64,000 nt of DNA from Hedera helix. Its lineage: Eukaryota; Streptophyta; Magnoliopsida; Apiales; Araliaceae. Under the pieces are notes generated by a model that worked only from the letters and a program-made list of their open reading frames with translations, ran no database searches and was not told the DNA's origin. Each line of letters begins with the position of its first letter. Position 1 is the stretch's first letter. Positions 1 through 12,155 of the stretch are shown piece after piece. The stretch lies in contig OX359264.1 of NCBI GenBank assembly GCA_947179155.2, positions 53,665,702 through 53,729,701 of the forward strand, written 5' to 3'. Position numbers and translations under genes: made by a program.

Positions 1-584
1 TTTTATTGGAGGACTAAATATGCAAAGTCACCTTTATTCGGGGAACAACAAAGGGTTTATCCCAATATTCAATGTTAGAATTAATATATTTTGGGAATTG
101 ATATTTTTACAAGAAAATTGATATTTTTGTATGAATAATAAATAAAATTCACCTTTAAATAAATAAAATTTTAAGAAAATATTAATTTTTTTTTGTACAA
201 ATATTAATTCTCTATAAAAAAAAAATTTAAAAAGAAGAAGAAGAAAGATTAGGTAGTTTCGCATGTTAAATAGTGGAGTCAAATTAATCAGCTGCTGAAA
301 CCCACCCCGAAGACTTCAACTCAAAGCCGACCCAAAAATCAAATGAAGACCGAGAAACAAGTTGACACGCTTACGCTAAAAATATGTACATACCACTAAC
401 GTTCTTCCAAGAAAGCCAGACAGGAGACCAGGCCAAATTGTCAAAAAAATCCCCCTTCCCCATTATTTTTCTTGTTCTTCGTGTCCCGGCAAGCTCCCTA
501 AATTATCTATCTTTCTATTCAATATATTCACCGAATATTAGAAGGAAGAAAGCTGATTTTTTAGTGATATAATCTTTGTGCAGA
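1..584. other. upstream region of the PITP gene
   Basis: No gene is recognised here. Positions about 90-235 are A/T-rich with inverted short motifs of the kind AATTGATATTTT, resembling the dispersed foldback repeats seen near 25.4, 30.9 and 40 kb. The stretch 300-584 is less A/T-rich and probably holds the promoter and 5' leader of the gene starting at 585. A 62-codon open frame in it (384-572) shows no recognisable protein features and is treated as leader sequence. Confidence 0.5.
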
Positions 585-3500
585 ATGGTTCAGATCAAGG
601 AATTGTATCCTTTCTTTACCCACAATTGTTTTACACGGGTATTTAGTTAAATGCAAGATTTGTTTGTTTGTTTTAGGCGAACTTTAGATTTCTCTGTTTC
701 ATTTGTTTGCCGAGGAAAGAAGTGGATCCCCCGGCCCATTTTATGGGGAGTTAAAGAAGGAAAAGCTTTTACGTAATTGGGAGCTGAACAACTTTTGTAA
801 CTTTTTTTTCTCTTTCTTTTTTCTTCCTATTGTTGATTTATAGTTCAAGTACAAATTCTGGGTTTTATTTATTTATGAAAAATTAACACTTACTGATTTC
901 TATATGATCAACAATAGGTGTGATATTGATTTCCTATGAACTGTAATTGCATATGATTAAAAATTTTGCTATTCTTCTTGGGCTGGAAATTCCTTGACCA
1001 ATGTTTTTTTTTAATGGGGGTGCTAAAAAAGTCGGATTGTCATGCCTTTGTCATTGGAAGAGGTACATCAAGTCAACTAGTTTAAGTGTTATTTGAATAT
1101 AGTTCGTGTATTGAAAATAACCGAGTATGTTTAATTTTTTTGAGTGCAGTATCAAGTAGCTCAGATGTATATGGTCATGAAAATGCAACAGCAGAGTACT
1201 ACAAATACAGAAGGAGTGGATGTTTTAGAGAACAGACCTTTTGAGGATGATGCTTTTGGGAAGGGTCGATATACATCCAAAATTTACCGGCTACAGAGGT
1301 AATTTGATGCAAAATGGCGCCTTTGAATTTTAATATCTCAGTTGCACCTAATTGGACAAATTTGTGTTTGTTATCCCTCCTAGGAGTGAATAGAAGTGGG
1401 AATTAATCCGCAAATATGGTTTATTAAATCTATGTGTGTGCACTTGCTAAACTTGGGCATTTGCTTGTGGTTATATATATATGAAAACAAATGGGATAAT
1501 GAGTAGCCCATGTGCTTGACGCAAACACACTTGATAATAATCACACTAAAGCAATGATTGGACTTTGTTAAGTAAAGTTTTAAATACGTTGAAGGTGAAA
1601 TAAGTAGTAATAGTTGTAGTAGTACAAGAAGATAGATGTGGAAGAGCCGAAGAGGAGAATCACACTTCCCTGTCGCATAAGGTTATGCAAGAGGACGCAA
1701 ACACATTCTTATATTCTCACAAGTCAAGTTTGTTAAATTGTATAAATTCAAATATTTGTAAGCCATTGCCTTCCCCTAAAAAGTCTAAGAGAATTAAGAG
1801 TTTCAATTAAATCTGAGTGGTCGACCTTTGACATTTTTGAAGACTGCAGAACGCTCTATATAAGATAACTTGAGAAAACATAAATTTATCTGTCCAACAG
1901 TTTATTAACCTGGAAAAAATGACTGATGAGACTCACTTTATTCTAACCTCTATTGTACAATGTCAAAAATCTTCAATTTGCCACTATGCTTGTTTGTGAT
2001 GCATCATAACTTGTGCTTCATATATTCTTTTCCAGATTCAGACAAAATTTTGGTTATTTTGGCTGGAGCAAAAAGAATAAAAAGACTAATTTATGTTCCT
2101 TGATTGCTCCCTTAGACAGATTATTCCTTTAGTTCCATTTAGTAATATTTTCTTGGTCCTAGGCTGATCTATAGTCTTTATATTTTGTCAACACAGTAAC
2201 ATAAATTTGAGGCAACATAATCAATCTTTATTTGCACAGGAAAAACTTATGTAAATTAGATGCAATAAATGTGTTGAAGCATCCAACTCAAAATCAATTG
2301 ACAATGAGCGTAGTAGCTCATTTGGTTATATATTAATTCTCTAGCTCTTTATTGTTAAATATGGGATTTTGTATCTCAACAAACACTCCCCCTCACATGT
2401 GGCTTATTATATTGAGTAATGTGAGCATGTTAGTATTGTGCCTTATTCATGAATGACATTGCATACTTTATGTTGAAGCATTTTACTCAAGACTATGTAA
2501 CCTGATTCTATTAGTTGATGGGTTATATATTGAGTCTCAATGTTGGACTTTGTATCTGTTTATATTGGGTGACGTAGAGCATGTGGGCTGTTGGACCTTG
2601 CACATGAATGAAATTGTCTGTATACCTTTTCAAATTCAATTGGCAAAGAGTGGAGTAACCTCACAAGATTGTGTAGTGAATCTAAAGGCTTAGATTGCTT
2701 GATGTCAGACAGTGTCAACATGTAATAAAAGAGCTTCCCAAGGCCTCAAATGAAAACCACTCCAAATAGCCTAGGCACCGCCTACCATCATAAAAGACTA
2801 TCCTCTTGGTTGAAACACTAAAAAGTTGGAAGTAAAATTGTGATCAAACATCAACTTATATTATTTATAGGATATGTCCGATTCTAACAATATCTTTTGT
2901 CTTAGAGTATGTCCTTTCAGGCTAATATGAACTTAGGTGGTTAAAAATGCAGTGGGAAAGAGGGTTAGATGCACGAACATTCTGATGCTCATTTGGATTA
3001 GGAATGAGGTTATTGAAGGAGTCTAAGGTGGGGATAATTCACGACTGGATGTGACACATGCAATTTGTGTGCTTGATAGTATATTGTATTTTTAAAATAA
3101 ACAGGTCCTTATATAGAGTTATTAAAAGAAATTTCTTTACTAAAGCGAACAATTCCTTATACGTAGTTGTGCATTTAAAAGGACAGGCATGTGTGGGTAG
3201 TTATAACTTCAAACATACCCTTGGAAGTAGTTATGCATGAAGAAAAATGGGTCTAAATAAATAAAAGAAAATACTTCCTCTGTACTAAAAAATATGATCA
3301 ATTTTTTATTTTTAAAGATAATTTAAAATATTTTCAAATTCAAATGGTATGAATTCATTTAATTTTGGACAACACAAGTATGAAACTTTTAAATTATCTA
3401 AAAAGTACTATTAATTACAAGATCTATGTTTTTATTTTAAAAAATTAAAAAATTGTTATTGTCACGACTCACAAATGTCGTGTGAAGATGGGTTTGAGAT

Positions 3501-6500
3501 ATGTGCAACACTAATCCTAGAGTTCCTTAATGTAAAACATTTAGCTTAGGCTAAAGTTTAAAGTTTAAAAGTGGGAATATATATATTATTTTTCCCTGCA
3601 GTTTTCTTAGTTGGAGGAGAATTTTTTTATAATGTATTATCTGGTAAGTTGCTACAGGAAATGTAGACATGACTACCTAATTCAGGCTCATGCCTTGCAA
3701 ATAATTGAGGTTGGGTTTAGACTGCTCATCCTTATTGTTACTCTGCTATTGTTACTAGTTTTGGATCAAAGACATACCTCTCACTACAAAGGGAAATGAG
3801 ATACTATCTTTCTCCTATTCCCTTGTCTCAATGGAGAAACCAGTTCAAGAGCTTGTTTGTTTGTTGAGCATAGTGACTTATCGGCTTATTTATTTATTAC
3901 CACAACTAAATAGATCATCTACAAGTTCTCTTTCATAACTGCTCATTTCTGTTCGCCTCTTTGTGGTGCTAGTTAAGATTTCATGGCATCATTATTTTAT
4001 TAATTTTACCTATTAAATAACTTCTATTATGATTATCTTAGTAACTGCTGTGTATGTCTGCAACGACCTTTATCTGTGTATATGATGCTGCCTTTCCTGT
4101 TACACTGGGTCATAAATGACCTTTACTTCCTTTTGATATCCGTATGCTACTTTTGCAGCAAAGCTCCTACATGGCTTACTACTTTCGCACCATTAGATGC
4201 TCTTGTGATGAAAGAGGAAGCCTGGAATTCATACCCAAAATGCAAAACAGGTTTATATTAATTCTCATGATTTCAAACTTTTATTATATGTTTTCTCTGA
4301 GCCCGAATTGATCTATGTATTGTTGCTACATGGAACTGGATGCCATTTTACACAGTGATTAAGGTAATTATATTTTTATCCTTTCACTAATTTTATGTTT
4401 GGTGGATGTCCCATGGGAGATGTTTTTATATTAAACTACATATTTCTTGTTTTGTATTTTTGTAGTGTCCCTACTTCACAAAGTTTAGTCTTACTATTGA
4501 AACTATTCATAAAGCCGACAATGGGCACTCAGAAAATGTAAGTTTCTTTGGAACTTCTTTTATGGTTTTTATTTGAAATGTATTTGGGATTTGCAGGCTG
4601 TAGTTCAACTGAGTGCTATGTCATTAATCTCCCACCTTTCTCTGTTTTATTGGTTTTTCTGATCTCATTGAACTGAGAAGTGACTATCTAGGTGCATGGT
4701 CTAAGCAAAGAACAGCTAGCATCCAGGCAGGTGGAAATTATTGATATTGCTTCAGTTGCAAATGACTATTGGAGTTACATAGTTGGAAGTGACAGTCTCG
4801 ATATGTCAAAATTCCAATCAGCAAGGACTGGCCGTGGTCCACTATTAGATGGGTGGCAGGTTAGTATCTTGATACCTTATGTCCCAAAAAATATTGATAC
4901 TTGCAGAAAATGTGAAATGTAGGCATGTACTGCACATAAGCCTTCTTAGCACATGCTTTTATCGGAACCAATACTCGACATTCAATTCTTTGGCACTTTC
5001 TTTTTCTTTTTTGGTTTTATTTAGGGTTGTAAAACTCTACAATTGCTGGTGCTATGCTTTCTCCCGTTTATGGGATGTAACATTTGTGTGAATGAATTTG
5101 TGACCCACTTCATTTCCTCGTCAACAAGACCTTTAAAGCCTCCGTTCTCTAGGTGAAAAATCTTCCACTTATCTGTGTAGAAGGTTCCTTTCGAATAAAT
5201 CCTTACTCTATTCTATCCCTTTATAGCAGATTTTCCAACAATTTTGTCAATACAACATAAATAAGAGTGTCAATTTAACTCTACTTGATTAGTCAACCAA
5301 AAAATAAGGAAGAAAAAATGGAAATAAAAGTTCTTAGCAATGATGTTCTCCTACATTTTTTTGTACTGTTCCAACTCAATCTCAGAAAATCAAAGAATTT
5401 TTTACTTTCCACAACATACCCTGCTTTCACTTCATCGTTCCTACTTGCTTTGCTTCTCAGCGGTAGCATGAGAGAGATTTCTCAATGCATTATCGAGGCA
5501 TAAGTTTCTTGAAGGGAAAACCTCAAAAAGGGGTGCTAAACAAGCAAACTGTAAATTTCTTGAAAGAACTAGAAGCCAACATGCGTAATAATATCAATCA
5601 TCAACATCCTACTACAAAGATATCATGGACGATAACTTATGACTCTATCTATCCACCAACTCTTATCTCAAGTAGACAACTTAGACCCAACTAATAAAAG
5701 AAGAAAAGGACAGTTAAAACTTAAAAGTACTGCTACATTACTTCAGCCATAATTTATAATGCATCATTAGCTCAGCATCTCCCTCCTTTATGAAGCATTT
5801 ATTCCAAATATGCTGGATGATTATTTGTTGTGCGCCAGTGTAGAGAGAGTACCTGTTTTGAAATCTCATGGTGGTGGTGCCACAATCCCAGATAATCCGA
5901 TGTCTTATTAAATAGCTCCTAAACCCTCCCCCATTGGAAAACAATTTCTACGTAAAACAGGCTTAACTCCATAAATCATTTCTGGAAAATGATACCATAA
6001 TGAAAATGGTGTGCACTACTGTGCATATTCCTTAACTTTGGCTTATGTGAATTTCACCTGCAATGCATGTTAATGGATCACATAACTATTGAGTTTTCCT
6101 CTCAGAATTATTTAGTCACAGGCTTGGATTATCATTTTCTTTCATCACTGGCATATTGACATAAGGTGATTGATATGCTGTGTATTTACACTTTCAGGAT
6201 AGGTGTGATCCAGTTATGACAGCATACAAGTTGGTGACAGTAGATGCTCCATACTGGGGCTTTGGTAGTCAATTGGAGCAGGCTTTGATTGCGGTATTAC
6301 CTCTTAGACTTGATCAATCTAGCTAGATCTATGATTTCAACTTTCACAAGAAAGCAAGATAAAATATTTCTTTTTCAACATTATAAAAATTGGGGTTAGT
6401 AATAAAAAGAATGTAGTTTCTTATTGTTATATTCCCTTCACCTATATTTTGTCAATAATGGTACAAAAAATAGATCTAAAAATAGTCAATATGACCAAAA

Positions 6501-6972
6501 GAATTCAAACCTGGGCATTTATTTTTGGACAAAAGGAGTATTATTTGACCATAATTCTTTATATGCCATTGAAAATTATTCACCCATTAGATAGAGTATT
6601 TAACAAACCTCGACTTTTGGGACAATCAGCCTTGCCTGGTCAGATGTAGTCTTATACCAACTCTTTCCAGCATGGGAGTGATTCTTATAGCAGATTGTGA
6701 TGTTTATGGACTCTGATATTTATCTCTAATTATGTGCTCTTATTTTCCCTTTGTTGGGTTGAACTATATTGTATGATGCTAGTAAATTCATTTGCATTAG
6801 TAAAAATAGAGATAATCTCTCTCTATATATTTGGATACACTTGTTGCAGGGTGAGAGGGCACTTTTCCATGGAAGTCACCGAAATTGTTTTGGTTGGATC
6901 GATGAGTGGTTTGGGATGGGAGTTGATGTGATCCGTAAATTTGAACAGCAATGTGTTTCACCGTTTGAATGA
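585..6972 (+). CDS. phosphatidylinositol transfer protein, START-like class I
   Basis: Nine coding exons with GT/AG borders: 585-604, 1032-1062, 1150-1298, 4159-4250, 4356-4363 (8 nt), 4466-4537, 4692-4859, 6198-6293 and 6850-6972, giving about 252 residues. The frame is kept across every junction. The protein starts MVQIKEFRIVMPLSLEEYQ, as in animal and Dictyostelium PITPs. It has TGRGP at residues 170-174 and the family's C-terminal W-D-x-W type motif as FGWIDEWFGM (226-235). Class I PITPs (about 270 residues in animals) carry single phosphatidylinositol or phosphatidylcholine molecules between membranes; the better-known plant PITPs are Sec14-type instead. The C-terminus is odd: TGA at 6970-6972 lies one base before a good splice donor (GGTAAGAA), and the last codons read differently from the family. 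The tail may therefore be frameshifted, truncated or continued in another exon. The fold assignment is firm; the exact 3' end is not. Confidence 0.86.
1299..4158 (+). other. long third intron of the PITP gene
   Basis: A 2.86-kb intron with no coding signal. It holds non-coding repeat debris: two diverged blocks around 2270-2400 and 2460-2600 share short motifs such as GTTATATATT and TTTTGTATCT, and an A/T-rich stretch at about 3270-3450 begins like a Stowaway MITE end. No intact element with both termini and a TSD was found. Confidence 0.5.
4356..4363 (+). other. 8-nt microexon of the PITP gene
   Basis: The bases TGATTAAG sit between a CAG acceptor (ending 4355) and GTAATT. Exon 4 ends one base into a codon and exon 6 begins on a codon boundary, so exactly these 8 bases complete the reading frame and give V-I-K. 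This matches the T-V-I at the same place in animal PITPs. Without it the frame is lost. Confidence 0.8.
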
Positions 6973-7861
6973 GGTAAGAAATTTTAAACTTCTGGCATTG
7001 TTGTAAAAGTAATGTGACAAGTTCTGTGGAGTTGAATATTTAAATATAATAGAGCTATTATAATAGAGATATATCAGTTCATTTCATCATGTTGTTCTAA
7101 CTTAATTCTTATTTGAAATTTTTAACCCTTAATTTATACAGATATTTTCTGCAAAGCAAGGAGGAGGAAGACAAACAGCAAGATGTACACCCAACATTGT
7201 GGAGATCTACTGCAGGTGTTTCTAACATTCTGTTGCATCACCAGATGTATATTGATTTTTCTGGTGATATAGTTGGTGCCACTGACGCGATGACACGGGT
7301 ATATTACAAGCTTGCATCAAATATTCATAGATTGAAATTCTTTTGAACTGATAATCTGATATAGATATTCTCCAGATTTTTTTAGTGAAAGACATTGCTG
7401 AAATTTGTAATTTTAACGAGACACTTTCTTTCATAGAGAATTCTCTCTGTCATTTTTTTTGTTTCACAAAATGTGTCATCTTTTTATGGATAATAGTAAA
7501 AAATAGCATAATATTCTCAAGTTTATCTCATAATTTCATTATCGTGCCAATAGACTCAATACTACTAGATTAACAACTTATCATTCGGTTCGGATTGATC
7601 CGTCTGGACTTTTGAGTGGATTGCCTGGGTCAAAAAATTGTTTAAACTCCCATATAGCATTCAATTTGGATGAAACAATATACAAGCAACCTTAAAAAAG
7701 CATACCAAAATACAAATCCTCCCAACCTAAAACAAACCCATCCTCCTACATACATACATGAATATTACAAAACCTTAACTCCATTCTTCAACTAAAACCT
7801 TTCAAGCTTTTTCTTACCATCTTTTATACACTAAATTTATGTTAAAAGTGTAAGCTACGTA
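6973..7861. other. region between the PITP and tetraspanin genes
   Basis: A segment at about 7142-7215 is bounded by an acceptor-like (TTTATACAG) and a donor-like (CTGCAG then GTGTTT) sequence. One frame is hydrophilic (about 7155-7215, reading SKEEEDKQQDVHP) and could be a last exon of the PITP gene or a remnant of its tail. It is not recognised by family. The rest, to 7861, is probably the facing 3' ends of the two genes. Confidence 0.35.
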
Positions 7862-8867
7862 CTAACTAGGTTGAAGCTTCTCCATTCGAGTCTCGCCATA
7901 TGCTTCATCGTTGTCCATCCGTTTGTTGTTCCTAAACGCAGCGCAAGCAACAACATAAGCAATGATTAGGATGATCAATACAACGATGTTGATCATAGAA
8001 ACCTTTCTCCAGCTCTTCTTTAGGCTTGCAAGTACTCCGGCTTTACAAGAGTCGCAAGAATAGCATAGTTGAGACTGATCATTGCTCCATTTAGTGCAAT
8101 CGAGATTGTATCCTACTAGTCCTCCTCCTGGAGTCCAAACAGTCTCGTTCACATAGACGTAGCCACATTCTGTAGGAGGCTTGCAACAACCCGACTACGT
8201 AAAACAACGAAAATATAGTCGAAAAATAATCAGTTACATATAGCCATAACAAGTCAAGATTGTATTTTATTTTTTACATATGCAAAGTTCAAAGCCAAGA
8301 TTGTTATATATGTACATATACTTTAATAGTTTAAACTCGGAAGCATGTATACCATTTTAAAATATGCAGAAACATCCGTTTGAATGACAAGAAATTAAAG
8401 CAGGCAGTAGGGGAAGAGAAAAGAAAGAAGTTATATGACAATTATCGAGAAAACTGGGACAGGAAAAGCATAAGATGGATAAGCTCGGGCTGCTAATATC
8501 TCCAAGACATCTTTTATGGACGGTGCGCGGTTTATTTGAACGGTCTTACGTAAACAAGTTACATTTATATATCTAAGAGTTGTAATTATATAATATTTAT
8601 GATAAAAATTGTCCAAAATGCAACTTCTTATATATCAATACAACTTGGTTTTATAAACCGTCGTAAAAAAGAAGTGTTAATTTCGAACTAATTGAATCAG
8701 GATACATCTTGTGTTGCATCTTGTTCAGCCAGCAACCAAGCAAAATCTAAAAAGTAGGATGCTCTAGTGATGGAAAAGACGAGCTTAATTTAGCAAGAAA
8801 AAAAGAAAAAAAAAATAGAAAAGACAAGCTACACAAAAGGTTCCTGTATATAATGATACCCATTACG

Positions 8868-8898
<31 letters not shown>

Positions 8899-9840
8899 TC
8901 TAGTATTTGGTTGTCAAAAAATATACTCACTTCAAATTAATTCTTGATATAGAAGGCACCCTTTCATTAAAAGGCAATTGGTTGGTAGTTAAAATGCATC
9001 ATCTTTGTATGAAATGGAATATTAGAGATACTAAACGAGGTAATCAGTATTAAAATTTTATTAAATCACTCAACTCGGTTCGTGCCTATATCAAAGTCCT
9101 ATTTTTAATTTTTTTTTATAGAATTTTCATTAATACCCTTTTTTGTGAGATACAGAAAATAATAATACTTTATCTCCTTGCTACTCTCACCAAATAATCT
9201 TTACTTTTATATATTGCAACAAAATAAATATTTTAATTTAAATAATGGTAAAGAATGGATGACTCTAAATTATAATTGAAATACTTCCATGTGAGCACAT
9301 CAACATAAAATGTTTCATTATTTATACCTGAATAGGATTGAGTTTTCTGAGGTAAAACATATCAGCAGATTCAGGAATTCCACCCACAAATCTCCCCATC
9401 TTCCCACAAACTTTGGAATCCCTAATGCACGAGCTAATCTTCCCCCAATAACTCTCACTCGCCACGCGCTCCTCCAGCCACCCGGAATAGTCCTGCAGGT
9501 AGTATTCCTGGTAGACCCTGTTCAACATAGGCCGGCCCGACCCCTTATCCGTGACAGCAAAAGCAAATGTGATGAACCCGAAGAGAGTGGCTATGATGAA
9601 GAACATGGCCCACAAGTAGAGGTACATGAGGAAGGTGTTCCAGTAACAAGCGCCGGCGTACCCGGCGAGTGAGACGACCATGATGGCGAAGCCGATGACT
9701 AATAAAGGCCACTGTAGAAACTTCATGCAGTCGGTGGTGTTGGCTCTGTTGGTCAGCCATATTCCACCACCCAATATGGGGATTGAGAGCAAAAAGGTGA
9801 TGAAATTTAGTAAACCTATCAAATTGTTGCTAGTCCTCAT
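7862..9840 (-). CDS. tetraspanin, TET3/TET4-like
   Basis: Two exons, 9840-9328 and 8194-7862, joined by a GT/AG intron, give 281 residues. This is close to Arabidopsis TET3 (about 285), which it resembles from MRTSN onwards. There are four membrane spans at about residues 8-28, 45-66, 72-95 and 238-258. The large extracellular loop carries the plant signature GCCKPPTEC (173-181) and further paired cysteines (LCYSCDSC). The single intron just before GCCK is where plant TET genes usually have it. Tetraspanins organise membrane microdomains at the plasma membrane and on exosome-like vesicles. The ATG at 9840 is chosen because a TATA-like TATATATTAA lies at 9930-9921 on the minus strand; that leaves too little room for the in-frame ATG at 9909, and homologues begin at MRTSN. 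The 5' end of this gene is repeated twice further right. Confidence 0.93.
8874..8899. repeat. (TA)n microsatellite in the tetraspanin intron
   Basis: An uninterrupted TA/AT run of about 26 bases inside the 1.13-kb tetraspanin intron (8195-9327). The rest of the intron is A/T-rich with no recognised feature. Confidence 0.9.
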
Positions 9841-9920
9841 CTTTCTCTCTCCAAAACTTGCTCTAGTAGATGGTTGATAATTACTGGGGCTTTGCAGTGA
9901 TGCCTGCATGTAAGGCGATA

Positions 9921-9930
9921 TTAATATATA
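9921..9930 (-). promoter_or_regulatory. TATA-box candidate of the tetraspanin gene
   Basis: The minus strand reads TATATATTAA about 81-90 bases upstream of the ATG at 9840. Duplicate unit C keeps a similar TATATTAC (about 24893-24900), whereas unit B has lost it. Confidence 0.5.
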
Positions 9931-10407
9931 GTAAGCCGGGGTTTGAATTTTATGCGAGTTATGGGAGCGATGAGGGTGGTGTGGGGTACCTGTTCGGCGG
10001 GTACTTACAAATTTTGGTTTGTTAGAATTTATTAGTGTTTGTACGGTTCTACCCGACTTATAAATTACTAATTTATAAGTAATTTTTGAGAACTAATCCC
10101 CTTGTGTCTAAAAAGATAGCTTAAGTGATAAAAGGGTTCCGATTAAACTATATAAATTAATTAAATAAAATTTTACATGGATAAATTTAACTTTGGTCAT
10201 ATTACATCTTAAATAAAAAATAAATCAATCACTTCACAAATAAATAACTTAAATTAATTTACTATTTCTTCACAAATTCAAAAGTCAATTAAAATAATTA
10301 ATACGCACATATCAATATGAGGATAAAATGAAAATTAAATTTATTCTCTCTCTTCTTATTTAACTACCTTAATTTATATGAAATGTGTCCTTAAGTCATC
10401 CTTCTGA

Positions 10408-10523
10408 TAGAGTTGTAAATAAACGGATATTTTTGAAAGTGAATACATGTATATTTGTATTCATATTCAATTTTTTTTTAATATATTTTTTATATTTGTA
10501 TTCGACAAATATGTAATATAAAA
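10408..10523. repeat. left part of foldback repeat, copy A
   Basis: Starts TAGAGTTGTAAAT and is built from alternating short forms of ATATCCG/CGGATAT. It continues at 20570 after the retrotransposon, which inserted into it. The right end (TTATAGCCCTA) is the inverse of its left end in imperfect form, as in hAT-type foldback MITEs. Copies B and C are at 23028-23931 and 26360-26928. Confidence 0.6.
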
Positions 10524-11093
10524 TGTGACGCCCCCAAATCTGAGCCCACACAGCCCAAACTTGAGTCGTCAAAAGACTACAACAAAATTATTACAACAAA
10601 TCACAACGTACAACAATACAGTGTATAATAATACACAACTAAGTCTTCACTATTATTGCCACACTATTTTACAACACGTGAAGACTACGACAGCTATTCC
10701 TCAGACTCTCACTCCATCCCCCGGCTAGACCCTGTTACGTTTTTATCTCCTGTTGAAAAACAATGGAACAAAAGAAAGGGTGAGCTCAAATAGCCCAGTA
10801 AGAAATATCATGACTAAGATAATGACGAATAAATTATCATTAGCCTTCAACAGTTGAGTTCTTGATAGAATACAATAGACTACAAGGTTTATATCAAAAA
10901 CTGTAGTTAAATTTTTAAACAATGTTCAGATCAATAATAGCAGCGGAATGAGCAATCTATTAGAAGAATAATGCAGACTATAATGTCCACTCGCTTCTCT
11001 TTTTTGTAAAAATATCATCAACTTTTATCATCTGAAATACCATTAGTCATGATAATAAAAATTCACAGTTCCTGATCATAATCATGCAGATCA

Positions 11094-11340
11094 ACAGTTC
11101 ATATTTGCACTACGGGCCAAAGACATTTAATATAACACCAACGGTCATGATTATACCAGATTCAGCCTTTGGTAATAATCATACCAATCAACAGTTCATC
11201 TTTGCACTACGGGCCAAAGATATTCAATAAAGCACCAACGGTCATGATTATACCAGATTCAGCCTTTGGTCATAATCATACCAACCAACAGTTCATCTTT
11301 GCACTACGGGCCAAAGAGAACATTCACCACGTGCCATAAA
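11094..11340. repeat. 97-bp tandem repeats in the LTR
   Basis: Two full units and a partial third (starts 11094, 11191, 11288) share ACAGTTCAT, TTTGCACTACGGGCCAAAG and CAACGGTCATGATTATACC. The same array is in the other LTR at about 17892-18130 and is absent from the solo LTR at 27099. Confidence 0.85.
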
Positions 11341-11971
11341 AGACACCGAACAGATGTATCGCCTTTAACCTAGTATATCGCCTTTAACCTATCATCTGTT
11401 CAACAATTATATCACATCTGTGCCCCCGGCCACAGATATTCACAACAGCTTGATTCTTGATGATTAATACAAATAACAGTGATACAAATGATGAACAGAA
11501 GAACAGGATAAACAATAAGTATCAAAAGTTTACTTTGTGCAGATTCAAATAATGTCCAAATTGCCAACATGATGTGGAGTGAAATTTAAAAATGATATTC
11601 AAGATCCACAGTTCAGAATAACGGTTACAGTTCAATAGAAAGGTTCACGTAAATAGGAAGGTTCAGTTGAAATAATGAAGTTCAACTATTATGGAACATA
11701 TAATATTTTCAGGAATTATAGAAGCAATAGTTCCATAATAAGTTTCGATTTAGGAGTATGAAAGAAAATAATATCCCTTACCGTAGCAGGTTTGATTAAC
11801 AAAAGGTGAGGGAAATTAATATCCCTTACCATAGTAAGTTTGAATAATGGAAGATGAAAAAGATGGTATCCCTTATGAGTATAAAGGAAAATGATATCCC
11901 TTACGAATATGGAATAAAAGTGTCATGTGATAATTCGTGTAGACAAATTATTTCCACACGAGACAAATAAA

Positions 11972-12155
11972 AAGGGTTATTCACCAACAGGCGGTAATCC
12001 GCGCCGTAAGGTTATTCCCATCAATTTGAATACGAAGAGTTATTCACTAAACAGGCGATAATCCGCACCGTAAGGTTATTCTCAAAGATTAATAAGGAAT
12101 GAATACAAAAGGTTATTCACCAACAGGCGGTAAACCGCGCCGTAAGGTTATTCCT
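11972..12155. repeat. short tandem repeats with GGTTATTC borders in the LTR
   Basis: Three units of about 70 bases, each carrying CAACAGGCGGTAATCCGC or a close variant followed by GCCGTAAGGTTATTC. The core is partly inverted (GGCGGTAATCCGCGCC), so it could form a hairpin. The related solo LTR has four units (about 27857-28107). Confidence 0.75.

Noticed and set aside
9310..9672. 120-codon plus-strand frame over the tetraspanin exon
   Set aside because: It lies opposite the tetraspanin coding exon and has no domain of its own; the minus strand explains the sequence.
9841..9909. Longer tetraspanin start at 9909
   Set aside because: The extra 23 residues are polar and absent from homologues, and the TATA candidate is too close upstream.
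10525..10728. 67-codon frame repeated at 17324 and 27100
   Set aside because: It is repeated because it lies inside the LTR, on the strand opposite to the element's genes; no features and not kept as a protein in the solo LTR.
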